Assembly (NCBI GenBank): GCA_002335385.1
Contig: DCVK01000054.1
Span: 95,410-159,409, forward strand
Source of the DNA: Candidatus Aminicenantes bacterium UBA2190
GTDB taxonomy: Bacteria; Acidobacteriota; Aminicenantia; UBA2199
Length of the DNA stretch: 64,000 nucleotides
Direction: 5' to 3'
The position numbers were made by a program, and so were the translations under genes. The notes under the pieces are model-generated. The model did no database searches and was not told the DNA's origin. It saw nothing but the letters and a program-made list of their open reading frames with translations. Of the stretch, positions 15,818 to 24,410 are shown one piece after another (the stretch's first letter is position 1; each line of letters opens with the position of its first letter).

Positions 15818-16678
15818 TTATCTTCTGGCTGCGATCTCGGCCGCGACCTTTTTCATGTCGATTTCCCTGCGGAAAAGCGGCGTCCGCTCGTTTTTATAGA
15901 CCTCCAGGTTCTCCTCGAAGGTGGTCCGGTGCTCGTTGCGGTAGAGGATGCCCAGCGGGAACGGCTCCTCCTCGATGGCTTTGGCGAAGGCGCCGGCGCG
16001 GTCCGAGGGGTCAAAAACGTCGGGCAGCGGATAGGTATGGTCCTTGAACCATTGGAACGTATTGACCTTGTTGAAAGAAACGCAGGGCTGGAATATGTCC
16101 ACCAGGGCGAATCCCTTGTGGTGGATCGCCTGTTTCATGACTTCCTTGGTCTGCTCGATGTCGCCGCAGAAGACCCTGGCCACGAACGGCACGTCCAGGG
16201 CGACGGCCAGGGCCACGGGGTTGAGCGGTTTTTCAAAGACGCCGAAGACCTGGACCGGGGTCTCCATGCCCGGCCGCGAGGTGGGAGCCGCCTGGCCTTT
16301 CGTCAACCCGTAGACCATGTTGTCATGGACGAAGAGGGTGATGTCGGGATTGCGCCGCGTGGCATGCAGCAGGTGATTCCCGCCTTCGCCATACATGTCG
16401 CCGTCGCCGCCGATGACAATGACGGTGAGCTCGGGGTTGCAGGCCTTGATGGCGGTCGCCGGCGGCAGGGCGCGGCCGTGCAGCCCGTTGAAAAAGGCGG
16501 CGTTGATGTAGTGCGGCATCTTCGCCGCCTGCCCGATCCCAGAAACCAGCACCAGCTTCTCCCTGGCGATCTCCAGTTCCGCCAGCGCGGCCAGCAATGC
16601 CTTGCGGATGGCGAAATTGCCGCAGCCCGGGCACCAGGCGATGTCTATTTTGTCCTTGAAATCAAAGCTGTTTTCCAT
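15818..16678 (-). CDS. korB: 2-oxoacid:ferredoxin oxidoreductase, beta subunit
   Basis: 286 residues with thiamine-diphosphate motifs: WCPGCGN at the N-terminus, then GGDGDMYGEGGNHLLHATRR and VHDNMVYGLTKGQ. It pairs with the alpha/gamma subunit, whose gene overlaps its start by 17 bases. Together they oxidatively decarboxylate a 2-oxoacid to its acyl-CoA and reduce ferredoxin in the cytoplasm. The 286-residue length matches the KorB-type (2-oxoglutarate) rather than the longer PorB. No delta (ferredoxin) subunit is present in the locus. GGAGGT precedes the ATG. Confidence 0.85.
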   Translation of the reverse strand: MENSFDFKDKIDIAWCPGCGNFAIRKALLAALAELEIAREKLVLVSGIGQAAKMPHYINAAFFNGLHGRALPPATAIKACNPELTVIVIGGDGDMYGEGGNHLLHATRRNPDITLFVHDNMVYGLTKGQAAPTSRPGMETPVQVFGVFEKPLNPVALAVALDVPFVARVFCGDIEQTKEVMKQAIHHKGFALVDIFQPCVSFNKVNTFQWFKDHTYPLPDVFDPSDRAGAFAKAIEEEPFPLGILYRNEHRTTFEENLEVYKNERTPLFRREIDMKKVAAEIAARR

Positions 16679-18380
16679 TGCGACCTCCGTCAGCCACGCA
16701 TTTCCGCAGTCCTTCCCGGACCTCTTCCACTGAGAAGGGCAGCCCGTTGTATTTCAAGATCGTGTGGGCGCAGGTGTGTCCGGTCTCGCGCCGGATCAGC
16801 CGCGCCATCTGCGCCGACGAATTGCTTTCCAATGCGACCAGGTTGTCTGCCCGCGCCAGGAAGCCGCCCGCCTTTTCCGGCAGCGGGTAGATCCAGGAAA
16901 AATGCAGCACGGCGACGTCGTTCCGGCCCAGCCCCGCCACCGCTTCCACCACCGTGTTCAGGGTGGACCCCCAGCAAACGACCAGCGTCCGGTAATCCGC
17001 TGCGCCGACCAGCGTAGGCGGGATGACATCCGCCCCGATCGCCGCCAGTTTTTTCAAGCGTTTGTCGACCATGCGCGTCCGCAGGTCGAGATCTTCGCTG
17101 ATGAATCCGCTTTCATCGTGCTCATCGCTGTCGACGCGGACCAGGCCGGAACCGAAGCCGGGAACGCCGCGCGGGGAAATGCCGCTGGTCGTCAGGGCGA
17201 AGCGCCGATAGTCTCTCCCGGTCTCCATGATATGCTTCCCGGCCGCGTCCTCCGCCAGGGCGAAGGCGGGGGTATTGCCGCGGCTGTCGACGAAGAACTG
17301 GTCGGTCAGAATGAAGACCGGCACCTGGTATTTGGCCGCGAGGTCGAAAGCCCGCCGGGTCAGGTCGAACCCCTGGGCCAGCGTCCCCGGCGCCAGGATG
17401 ATGCGGGGAAAATCGCCGTGGCCGGCATGCAGCACCAGGTCCAGGTCGCCCTGTTCGCTGCGCGTGGGCAGGCCGGTGGCCGGTCCCGGGCGCTGCGCCA
17501 GGTGCACCACCAGCGGCGACTCGATCATGCCGCACAGGCTGATGCCCTCGCTCATGAGGGCCAGGCCGCCGCCGGAGGTGGTGACCAGCGCCCGGGCGCC
17601 GGCGTACCATGCGCCCAGCGCCATGTTGATCACCCCCACCTCGTCCTCGACCTGCTCGACGATCATGGCGAAGCTCTTGCTCAGGGCGGCCATTTGCTCC
17701 AGGACGCCGGTCGAGGGCGACATGGGATAGCCGCAGACGTAGTCGCAGCCGCCGGCCAGGGCGCCCAGCGCGATCGCCTCGGAACCGGAAAGCAGCAGGT
17801 CGTTTTTCACTTCAGCGCATTTTTCCAAGCGGATGTCGATGCCGGCGAGCCCTTTCCCTGCCGCATAGCCCCGCCGCAGCGCCTCCAGGTTCCCGGCGCG
17901 GATCTCCTGGCTCTTGCGGGCGAAATGGCTGCGGATGAACGCCGCGGCTGCCTCCTCATCGGCCTGCAGCATCCCGCCGATGACGCCGGCGGCCACGGTG
18001 TTGGCGAACACCGCGTTGCCGCTCTCCGCCGCAATTTTTGCGAAGGGGACATCGATCATGCCGGGATAGCCGATCTTTTCCTTTTCGCCGATCACGATCG
18101 TGTCGGCCGAGATCCGCGTCCGCAGGCGGGGGATCGCTTCCTGGTGCAGCGGAATCAGGATGTCGATGCGCCGGGGAACGCCGGTCGCGCTCCGGGACGA
18201 GATCCTGATCGCCGTCGAGTTCGAGCCGCCCCGCACCCGGGACATGAACTCGGACAGCGAGAGGTAATGGAATCCGCTGCGCTTCACGATCTGCGCCAGG
18301 ATGCCCTCGATCGACTGCAACCCCTGCCCGGCCTCCCCGGCCAAAACGATCACCAGGTCGTCACGGATGGTTCTTTTCAT
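16662..18380 (-). CDS. korA: 2-oxoacid:ferredoxin oxidoreductase, fused gamma/alpha subunit
   Basis: 572 residues. Residues 1-190 are the gamma domain (AGEAGQGLQSIEGILAQIV, SEFMSRVRGGSNST). Residues 200-570 are the pyrophosphate-binding alpha domain (ALGALAGGCDYVCGYPMSPS, VEQVEDEVGVINMALGAWYAGARA, TTSGGG). The gamma-alpha fusion is the usual arrangement in anaerobes. GGAGGGG precedes the ATG at 18380. It is the first gene of the korAB operon; the substrate is most likely 2-oxoglutarate or a branched-chain 2-oxoacid, judged from length and family only. Confidence 0.85.
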   Translation of the reverse strand: MKRTIRDDLVIVLAGEAGQGLQSIEGILAQIVKRSGFHYLSLSEFMSRVRGGSNSTAIRISSRSATGVPRRIDILIPLHQEAIPRLRTRISADTIVIGEKEKIGYPGMIDVPFAKIAAESGNAVFANTVAAGVIGGMLQADEEAAAAFIRSHFARKSQEIRAGNLEALRRGYAAGKGLAGIDIRLEKCAEVKNDLLLSGSEAIALGALAGGCDYVCGYPMSPSTGVLEQMAALSKSFAMIVEQVEDEVGVINMALGAWYAGARALVTTSGGGLALMSEGISLCGMIESPLVVHLAQRPGPATGLPTRSEQGDLDLVLHAGHGDFPRIILAPGTLAQGFDLTRRAFDLAAKYQVPVFILTDQFFVDSRGNTPAFALAEDAAGKHIMETGRDYRRFALTTSGISPRGVPGFGSGLVRVDSDEHDESGFISEDLDLRTRMVDKRLKKLAAIGADVIPPTLVGAADYRTLVVCWGSTLNTVVEAVAGLGRNDVAVLHFSWIYPLPEKAGGFLARADNLVALESNSSAQMARLIRRETGHTCAHTILKYNGLPFSVEEVREGLRKCVADGGRNGKQL

Positions 18381-18487
18381 GTCGCCCCTCCGGCAGGCGC
18401 CGCCCTTGCGCCCTGGCTGATATTTTAGCATAGAAAGCCATCGCCCTACACTCGGGCGGAACCGACCCCCAAGGCAACGGAGCGTGC

Positions 18488-19237
18488 CTACCTGCGGACC
18501 GTGCCGCCCATCCGGCAGAAGAGGATCGGCCGCACGGAGACCTCGGCCAGGCTCGAGCGCCCGGCGCGGTCAATGGCCCTGACGATGATGCGCAGCGGGT
18601 CGCCGCGCAGCAGTTCCTTGGGGACGGTCAGCTGGTAGGGCCGGGTGGCGTCGACGGAGACCGGCGTGGTCGATGTCACCTCGTTCAGGTAGAGCTGGAC
18701 CTGAGCGACGCCGCAGCCGCTGTCGCTGGCCGAGACGCTGACGGCCAGGTTCCTGTCGCGGCAGACGACCTTGCCGGCAGTGGGCGCAGTAATGGAAACG
18801 GTCGGCGGCGCATGGTCGATGGAGACGTGGAGGACCTGCTGGCGCATGTTGTGGAACGCCATGTCGGCGAACTCGGCGATGAACGTGTAAACGCCTTCCT
18901 CGAAGCCCATCATGCGAAACAGGAGAGTTTCGCGCACCGAGGGCGGGGCGACGCCGTCGCGGGCATAGGTATGGCCCCACAGGCGGGGCCAGGAGCGGAA
19001 GTCCGCGGTCAGGCCGTAGCGGCCCTTCTTGCTCCAGATCTGCCCCTGCTTGACGCCGCTCGGGTCCTCGGCCGAGATCACCATCCCCAGTTCGGGATGA
19101 GTGGCGTCGATCTGCCAGCAGGTGCCCTCGCCCGGGGCGTTCCAGGTCACGGTCGGGGGAGTGAGGTCATCGGCCGGAACGGCCAGGGGCAAAAGAACAA
19201 CCAACAGGACCAGAGTGAGCCACGGTGATTTCTTCAT
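18488..19237 (-). CDS. Secreted Ig-like-domain protein, unknown function
   Basis: 249 residues with a signal peptide (to about residue 22). Two beta-sandwich-like regions follow: one around TPPTVTWNAPGEG, and a second with APPTVSITAPTAGKVV and VSASDSGCGVAQVQLYLN, a pattern of bacterial Ig/cadherin-like modules. No enzyme motif. A GAGGAGGG ribosome-binding site is present. Probably a periplasmic or surface adhesion/binding module. Confidence 0.55.
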   Translation of the reverse strand: MKKSPWLTLVLLVVLLPLAVPADDLTPPTVTWNAPGEGTCWQIDATHPELGMVISAEDPSGVKQGQIWSKKGRYGLTADFRSWPRLWGHTYARDGVAPPSVRETLLFRMMGFEEGVYTFIAEFADMAFHNMRQQVLHVSIDHAPPTVSITAPTAGKVVCRDRNLAVSVSASDSGCGVAQVQLYLNEVTSTTPVSVDATRPYQLTVPKELLRGDPLRIIVRAIDRAGRSSLAEVSVRPILFCRMGGTVRR

Positions 19238-19343
19238 GAATCCCTCCTCAAGAAAATTGTATACAGGTTCGGGACGAATATCTCGCGGAGAAGGGTTCAG
19301 GGATGGATGGAGAAAATTTGAATCTGTTGGCTATGTTGGGAGA

Positions 19344-19415
19344 ATGAGGCGGCTGCGACGCACTTGCTCAGGAGCCTTTCAGCGCTGCATGAACCGTGGG
19401 CGCGGCGGCTCAGGC
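19344..19415 (+). pseudogene. Transposase N-terminal relic at the 3' end of the aldo/keto reductase gene
   Basis: The plus frame from the ATG at 19344 reads MRRLRRTCSGAFQRCMNRGR and GGS, matching the relic at 7866 (RERLTCPGTLHHVMNRGMNG). It overlaps the stop region of the minus-strand reductase (19410). Confidence 0.55.
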
Positions 19416-20324
19416 CCGATGCATGGCGAGGTGCTCGTCCAGCTGGGTGAAATTCGCCATGGCGGGAACGGCGCTGGCGATACAGGGGTGATCCGTCACC
19501 CAGCGCACGGCTCCGGCCAGTGAAGGCGCATCGCCTGCGCGCCGGGCATAGGGCCCCGCCGAGCAGGTCTTCATGGCGACGATGCCGATGCCCGCCGCGT
19601 GGGCCTGCACCATGGCCTTGACCAGGCGTTGCTGGTCCCATGCCGCCGGCCAGCCGCCGATGGAGTGGCGGAACCTGCCGAAAGGATTGAAGGGGAGCAG
19701 CGCCACCTCGAAAAAACCGGAGCGCACGGCTTTTTCCAGGAGCGCCACATGGTTGCGGTGGGCGGAAAAACCGCAGGCGCGGATCTTTCCGGCCGACTTG
19801 GCCTTGATGAAAAAATCCAGCACGGTCTCATTGTCGAGCGCCGTTTCCGCTTCGATCCCGTGCAGGAGCATGACATCCACGCAATCGGTCTGCAGGGCCT
19901 TCAGGCTCTCGTTCAGATCCCTCTCCATGTCCGCTCTCATGGCCGCCGACGAGGGGGCCGCAACCTGCCTGGCGGCGCCGGCGCCGGAGATGGCGTCCGG
20001 CAGATGGAACCTTGACTGGATGACCACCTGGCGGCGCTTTCCCCGCAGCGCCCGGCCGAGCATCTCCTCGTTCTTGCCTCTCATGTACGACCGTCCCGTA
20101 TCGATGAAGTTGATGCCCTGGTCGACAGCGGCCCGGATCAGGGCGGGCTCCAGGGTCCGGGTGGCCCCCAGGCCCAGGGCGGTGACCCGCAAGCCCGTCT
20201 TTCCCAGGTCTTTCCGTATGAGCACTCCGGACTTCCCGGCCGGCCAGGCCGGGTAGCGGAGGCAGAATCCGGATCCCGCCAGCCCCAGCAGGGAGCAAAG
20301 AAAGTTTTTTCGGCTGATCTTCAT
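19410..20324 (-). CDS. Aldo/keto reductase with exported N-terminus, possibly 3'-truncated
   Basis: 304 residues. The N-terminus MKISRKNFLCSLLGLAGSGF is a signal peptide of the Tat/Sec type (no twin Arg). The barrel follows: LGLGATRTLEP, NFIDTGRSYMRGKNEEMLG (Asp and Tyr of the catalytic tetrad), and VDVMLLHGI (His). The usual Lys of the tetrad appears as Arg in VVIQSRF. Related exported reductases often end with a ferredoxin-like CxxCxxC segment; here the gene stops beforehand, exactly where a transposase relic lies. GGAGGT supports the start at 20324. Confidence 0.7.
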   Translation of the reverse strand: MKISRKNFLCSLLGLAGSGFCLRYPAWPAGKSGVLIRKDLGKTGLRVTALGLGATRTLEPALIRAAVDQGINFIDTGRSYMRGKNEEMLGRALRGKRRQVVIQSRFHLPDAISGAGAARQVAAPSSAAMRADMERDLNESLKALQTDCVDVMLLHGIEAETALDNETVLDFFIKAKSAGKIRACGFSAHRNHVALLEKAVRSGFFEVALLPFNPFGRFRHSIGGWPAAWDQQRLVKAMVQAHAAGIGIVAMKTCSAGPYARRAGDAPSLAGAVRWVTDHPCIASAVPAMANFTQLDEHLAMHRA

Positions 20325-20545
20325 CGGACCTCCATCCCGGCTGGCGCCGCCAGGAGGACATGATGGCATGATCAGCCCCAGGCGCCGCGCTGCATGAATG
20401 TAGCATGTTGCCTCCCCGGGCGCAAGGATCAAGGGAGAAGCAGGGACGGCGGGTGGAAAAATGAATTTGCTTGCAGTACCTCTCCATGGCGAGATTTGGA
20501 GCAAAAAAATTTAAAAAGAAGATGCGGGGACCGGCGTGATCATTT

Positions 20546-21796
20546 TCATATTTTCATGGTCTGTCCCTGATCGATTCGTGGTGTCTGGCCGGGTTCGGCC
20601 AATCCTCGGCTGACCCGGTGCCATAAGCCGCCGATGATCACCACCAGCAGCGGGTGCAGGCGCAGCGGCAGGGTGCCGGCGGCCAGGGCGGCCAGGCTGA
20701 GCAGTGCCGACGCCGCCCCCTTGGTGGCGCGGTAGATCAGGGCGTCAATGGTCAGCTTGGCGCGGTAGCGGGCGCTGAACGGCAGCGGGATGTAGAGTAC
20801 TTCCTTGGCGGCGCGGAAGACGGAGTAGTCGACCGTCTTGGAGAGGAAAAAGGCCGCCCCCAGCACCGGCAGCACGGGGAAGAAGACCCCGGCCAGGGCG
20901 GCGGCGGCATACAGCAGCGGGATGGCGGCGAGGATGCGGCGCAGCGGCGCGCGGCGCAGCAGCCAGGGGCAGAGTCCCAGCTGCAGCAGGAAGGCGGCGG
21001 CGTTGACCCCGCCCCAGAAGAAGCCGAGGAAGGCGGTGCGGGGATCCTGCAGCGGCATGGCGGCCTGCAGGCTGCGGTGGAAGGCGATGTCGAAGAGGAC
21101 CGCAACCGATTGCGAGGCGACGACCATCAGGGCCAGCCGCCCCAGGGTAGGATCGGAGCGGAGCAGGCCCAGGGCGAAGTAGTCGGCCAGGCGTTCGGGC
21201 TGGCGGTCGATGGCCGTCCGCTCGGGGCGTGCCAGGCGGAAAGCCCGGCGGCTGAGCAGGACCGCCACGGCGGTCAGCGCGGCGGCGGATATGGCGATCT
21301 GCTCCGAGCCGATGCGTTCCGACAGCATTCCGGTGAGCACGCCGCCCAGGACCGAGCCCAAGGTGGAAAAGGCGATGATGAAGCCGTTCCAGCGCTTGCC
21401 GTCGTCGGTCGAAAACAGGCTGTTGATGAAGGCCCAGGACTGCTCGACGATCAGCACGATGTAGGCCTGGGCGAAGACGTAGAGCACGAAGGCGCTGCCG
21501 GGCACCTGGTGGCGGGCGCCGGCGGCGGCGGCCGCCAGCACCAGCCCCGATGCAAGCAGTGTGATGGAGTAGGTGGCGGAGGGGCCGAACCGGCGCAGCA
21601 GCCAGCTGACTGCGAAGGTGAGGACGACCATGGCCAGCGGCACCAGCATCAGCGCCTCGGGCAGCCGGGCGGCCCCGTGCTGGGTCAGGAACACCGACGA
21701 GGCGGCCGAGCGCACCATCTCGTAGCCCATCAGGGCCAGGGTGGCGGCTGCGGTGATGGTCATCACCGCGGGCAGGAGCTTGGGGCGCGGGGGCAT
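20546..21796 (-). CDS. ATP:ADP antiporter/MFS-like carrier
   Basis: 416 residues with about twelve hydrophobic helices. KEVLYIPLPFSARYRAKLTI followed by DALIYRATKG (about 325-355) is the signature of the NTP/NDP-exchange (Npt1/ATP:ADP antiporter-like) transporters that also occur in free-living bacteria with unknown substrates. The ATG has no ribosome-binding site. TGC plus TACAAT (extended -10, 21808-21803 on the minus strand) ends six bases upstream, predicting a leaderless mRNA. Confidence 0.7.
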   Translation of the reverse strand: MPPRPKLLPAVMTITAAATLALMGYEMVRSAASSVFLTQHGAARLPEALMLVPLAMVVLTFAVSWLLRRFGPSATYSITLLASGLVLAAAAAGARHQVPGSAFVLYVFAQAYIVLIVEQSWAFINSLFSTDDGKRWNGFIIAFSTLGSVLGGVLTGMLSERIGSEQIAISAAALTAVAVLLSRRAFRLARPERTAIDRQPERLADYFALGLLRSDPTLGRLALMVVASQSVAVLFDIAFHRSLQAAMPLQDPRTAFLGFFWGGVNAAAFLLQLGLCPWLLRRAPLRRILAAIPLLYAAAALAGVFFPVLPVLGAAFFLSKTVDYSVFRAAKEVLYIPLPFSARYRAKLTIDALIYRATKGAASALLSLAALAAGTLPLRLHPLLVVIIGGLWHRVSRGLAEPGQTPRIDQGQTMKI

Positions 21797-21802
21797 TGGC
21801 CT

Positions 21803-21811
21803 ATTGTAGCA
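21803..21811 (-). promoter_or_regulatory. Extended -10 six bases before the ATG
   Basis: Minus-strand TGC-TACAAT ends at 21803; the spacer AGGCCA leads directly to the ATG at 21796. Typical of the leaderless class in this window. Confidence 0.55.
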
Positions 21812-21828
21812 CAGACGCAGATCGAGCT

Positions 21829-21937
21829 GAGAAAAGAGAAGGGAAGAAAAAGGTAAAAGGGGAGGGCGTTAAGCGGACCGGAGGCCCGGGGAAGAGAGGG
21901 AAGCAAAAGTGAAAAAACCGGAAGTGGAAAAGAAGGC
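21829..21937. repeat. Purine-rich heptamer tracts
   Basis: Units of 7 nt (gagaaaa, gagaagg, gaagaaa, aaggtaa, aagggga) at 21829-21863 and a second, looser tract at about 21891-21937. They lie between divergent genes. Confidence 0.45.
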
Positions 21938-22015
21938 GCTTGACATGGCCGGGGCAACGGGGTAATGATGAACGGGTCTGCTAAAGAACGCCAAGATCAG
22001 GGGGGGGGCCGGGAC

Positions 22016-22192
22016 ATGAATCGAAACGCTCTTCGCTTTTTCGCGCTCAGTATCGTCTTTCTGGGCGTCGCGGTCGTCTTTTACGCCCAGGGCGGAGTGC
22101 TGCTGGGGAGGTTCCTGCTGTTTTTCACCAGCGGCATGGCTTGCGGCGTCAACCTGGCCCAGGGGGTCATCAGCTTGAGGAGAGTGAAGTAG
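22016..22192 (+). CDS. Small membrane protein, 58 residues
   Basis: Two hydrophobic segments (about 7-24 and 28-48) with a basic start and end (MNRNALRFF, SLRRVK). The ATG at 22016 is preceded by a run of G. It is followed after nine bases by another tiny membrane ORF. No family recognised. Confidence 0.5.
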   Translation: MNRNALRFFALSIVFLGVAVVFYAQGGVLLGRFLLFFTSGMACGVNLAQGVISLRRVK

Positions 22193-22201
22193 GAGAGGAA
22201 A

Positions 22202-22330
22202 ATGAGCAAGATTCTGAGGGCCATCGCGGCCGGCTGGGGCGCGAAGAAACTGGGCGGCGGCTGCATCTCGACCATCATCGTCTTCATTTTTCTGTGGTGG
22301 CTGCTGAGCCATTTCGGCATCTTCAAATAG
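22202..22330 (+). CDS. Tiny single-helix membrane protein, 42 residues
   Basis: The frame reads MSKILRAIAAGWGAKKLGGG and then one hydrophobic helix, CISTIIVFIFLWWLLSHFG, ending IFK. A GGAGAGG ribosome-binding site overlaps the stop region of the upstream 58-residue gene, so the two are coupled. The amphipathic Lys/Gly-rich start plus one helix resembles small membrane-anchored regulators or toxin-like peptides, but that is only a resemblance. Confidence 0.55.
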   Translation: MSKILRAIAAGWGAKKLGGGCISTIIVFIFLWWLLSHFGIFK

Positions 22331-22480
22331 TCCCCGCCTCCCGAAGGAGAGCATCCCCGGGTGGCGAGGGGACCGGGCGAGCGGTTGACGTTGCCGGGCT
22401 GTTTCTGTATGATAACCGCAGGAGTGGATTGTGCCCGCAGGAAGGGAGAACCGTCCAATCCATTTATAAGGAGGGTGAAA

Positions 22481-23578
22481 ATGAACAAGCGAAAAAAATG
22501 GTCCATCATGTGCTTCATCCTGGCCCTGGCTTTTTCCGCCTACGGCTTGCCGGGCCAAAGCTCGGGCGACCGGGGGCTGAAGCTCCCCTATCTGGCAGGC
22601 GCGTGGACAAGCTCCGGGCTGGCGGCAGCCATCGCCCAGGACGTCAGCGGCAACCTCGTGTTCACCAATGAGCGCGGCAACAGTTCCAAGGGGCGGTTCA
22701 TCGACGCCGGAACGGTCATCGCCTCCGCATGGGAAGGCGGCCTTATCGGCGTGCTGCAGGACGGCAATTCCACCATCCGCTGGGCCAACGGCACTGCCTG
22801 GTACCGGCAGCAGGACGCCGGCAGGCGGGTTGCGACCACCGCGGTCACGGACGGGGAGTTCCTGCATGCACCGGGCGGCGTGTGGGAAAGGACGCACAGC
22901 GGCGATATGCTCAACTACATCACGTGGGACGGCAGCCAGTGGAGCGCCAAGCTTCACGGCAACGGCTTTCTGCTCGCCCCCGACGGCGACTGGAACAAGG
23001 CCTACGCCGATGCCGTCCTCAACTACGTCGCCTGGGACGGCACGAAGTGGGCGGCGAAGATTCACAGCGGCGGCTTCCTCCATGCCCCGAACGGTGACTG
23101 GAGCCGGGCGCAGGCGAACGCCGTGATCAGCTACTTCACCTGGGCCAAGACCAAATGGAGCTCCAAGATCGTTCAGGCCGAGACGGCGAAGGCTGCCGTC
23201 GTGACTACCCCGCCGGTCGGCTCAGGCCAGAAGTTCCTGCATGCCCCGGAAGGGGACTGGAGCCGGGCCCATCCCGACGAAGAACTCAAGTACATCGCCT
23301 GGGACGACACGAAGTGGATCGCCAAGCTTCATGGCAACGGCTTCCTGCTTGCCCCGAACGGCAACTGGAGCAAGGCGCGCGTCGATGCCGTTCTCAATTA
23401 CGTCTCGTGGGACGGCACGAAGTGGTCGGCGAAGGTGCTGGACAACAACTTCGTGAATGCCCCGAAAGGGGACTGGAGCCGCAGGCGCCCCGGCAGCCAC
23501 ATCCAGTATGTCACGTGGAACAAGACCAAGTGGACCGCCAAGGTCAGGGAGGGTCTGCGCGGCAGAAAAACCGACTGA
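22481..23578 (+). CDS. Secreted protein with six 36-residue Trp-rich repeats
   Basis: 365 residues. A signal peptide (1-24) is followed by a domain of about 75 residues (LAGAWTSSG to WANGTAWYR) like the C-terminal domains of the protein at 937-4107. Then come six repeats with the pattern FLHAPxGDWSRA...YxxWDGTKWxAKxH. They fall into two blocks of three (about 126-234 and 255-362) separated by a Thr/Pro linker (TTPPVGSGQ). Repeats 1 and 4, 2 and 5, and 3 and 6 resemble each other most, so a three-repeat unit was duplicated. The periodicity suggests a six-bladed or stacked beta structure. Function unknown. AAGGAGGG supports the start. Confidence 0.6.
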   Translation: MNKRKKWSIMCFILALAFSAYGLPGQSSGDRGLKLPYLAGAWTSSGLAAAIAQDVSGNLVFTNERGNSSKGRFIDAGTVIASAWEGGLIGVLQDGNSTIRWANGTAWYRQQDAGRRVATTAVTDGEFLHAPGGVWERTHSGDMLNYITWDGSQWSAKLHGNGFLLAPDGDWNKAYADAVLNYVAWDGTKWAAKIHSGGFLHAPNGDWSRAQANAVISYFTWAKTKWSSKIVQAETAKAAVVTTPPVGSGQKFLHAPEGDWSRAHPDEELKYIAWDDTKWIAKLHGNGFLLAPNGNWSKARVDAVLNYVSWDGTKWSAKVLDNNFVNAPKGDWSRRRPGSHIQYVTWNKTKWTAKVREGLRGRKTD

Positions 23579-23876
23579 AGGGCGCGCCGGCGGGTACCTG
23601 GCCCCGGCACGGTTCGCCGAGCGCCGCGGTGGTGTTGTCCCGCGTTTCCACCACCGCCACGCCCTCGCTGACCTCATCCGCTCGCGGACCTTTTTCCCGG
23701 CCGGCGCCATGGCTTGAACAGGGGATGCGGCGACAACAGGGAAATATTTGGGGAAACGGGAAAGGCGGCGGAAACCCGGATGATGGAGAGGGAAAAGGCG
23801 AGGTTCAGCGTTCATGCCGTTAAAGCTTGAACGCCCGGGGCGCCTGCGGTAAGATACGGCAGAGGAGACCCGAACC
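23579..23876. other. GC-rich intergenic region
   Basis: About 300 bases with open frames but no ribosome-binding site or recognisable protein. It ends with TTGAAC (23827-23832), a 17-nt spacer and TAAGAT (23850-23855), a plausible promoter for the GAF gene. Confidence 0.4.
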
Positions 23877-24410
23877 ATGAACGACGTCAATGCCCTGATC
23901 GAGGAATTGCGCACGCTGATCACCACCTCCGACTTCTCCGCCGAAGAGCGTTTCCAGGTGGCGGTGCAGCGCCTGGCCGGTTTCCTGGCCGGCACCTTCG
24001 GCGTCGAGCAGGCCGAAGTGGCCATCTTGTGGAACCGCGGCAATTCCCTGTCCTTTCTCTGGCCCGATTTTTTGGCCGAGGCCAAGGAACTGTCGGTCAA
24101 GTCGAAACTGCCCATTGCCGCCCAAATCTTCCGCAGCGGCAATTCGTTCCTCGACAACCGCCTTTCGCAGCGGGAGCACATGGTCGAGTACGAGTTCGTC
24201 AAGGAGGCGGACGGGGAATCGCGCCGGATCTGGAAGATGATGGCGGCCGCCATCACGGTCGACGGCCAGCGTTTGGGCGTGGTGCAGATATCGCGCAAGC
24301 GCAGCGCCTTCAGCGAGCCGGGGCCCGATTTCACCCCCGGTGACCTCGAGCTGCTGGAGAGGCTGGCCGCCCGCCTGGGGCCGAGCCTGCAGGCGGTCGT
24401 GCCGTTTTGA
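23877..24410 (+). CDS. GAF-domain protein
   Basis: 177 residues comprising one GAF-like sensory domain. An N-terminal helix (NALIEELRTLITTSDF) leads into the domain core (EQAEVAILWNRG, AAQIFRSGNSFLDN, MAAAITVDGQRLGVVQISRK). The pattern is that of GAF domains binding small molecules, without an attached output domain. AGAGGAGA precedes the ATG. Its TGA overlaps the TTG start of the next gene, suggesting a two-gene operon. Confidence 0.75.
   Translation: MNDVNALIEELRTLITTSDFSAEERFQVAVQRLAGFLAGTFGVEQAEVAILWNRGNSLSFLWPDFLAEAKELSVKSKLPIAAQIFRSGNSFLDNRLSQREHMVEYEFVKEADGESRRIWKMMAAAITVDGQRLGVVQISRKRSAFSEPGPDFTPGDLELLERLAARLGPSLQAVVPF

Noticed and set aside
16764..18428. 554-codon plus frame opposite korA
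   Set aside because: Shadow of the clear KorA coding frame; no protein features.
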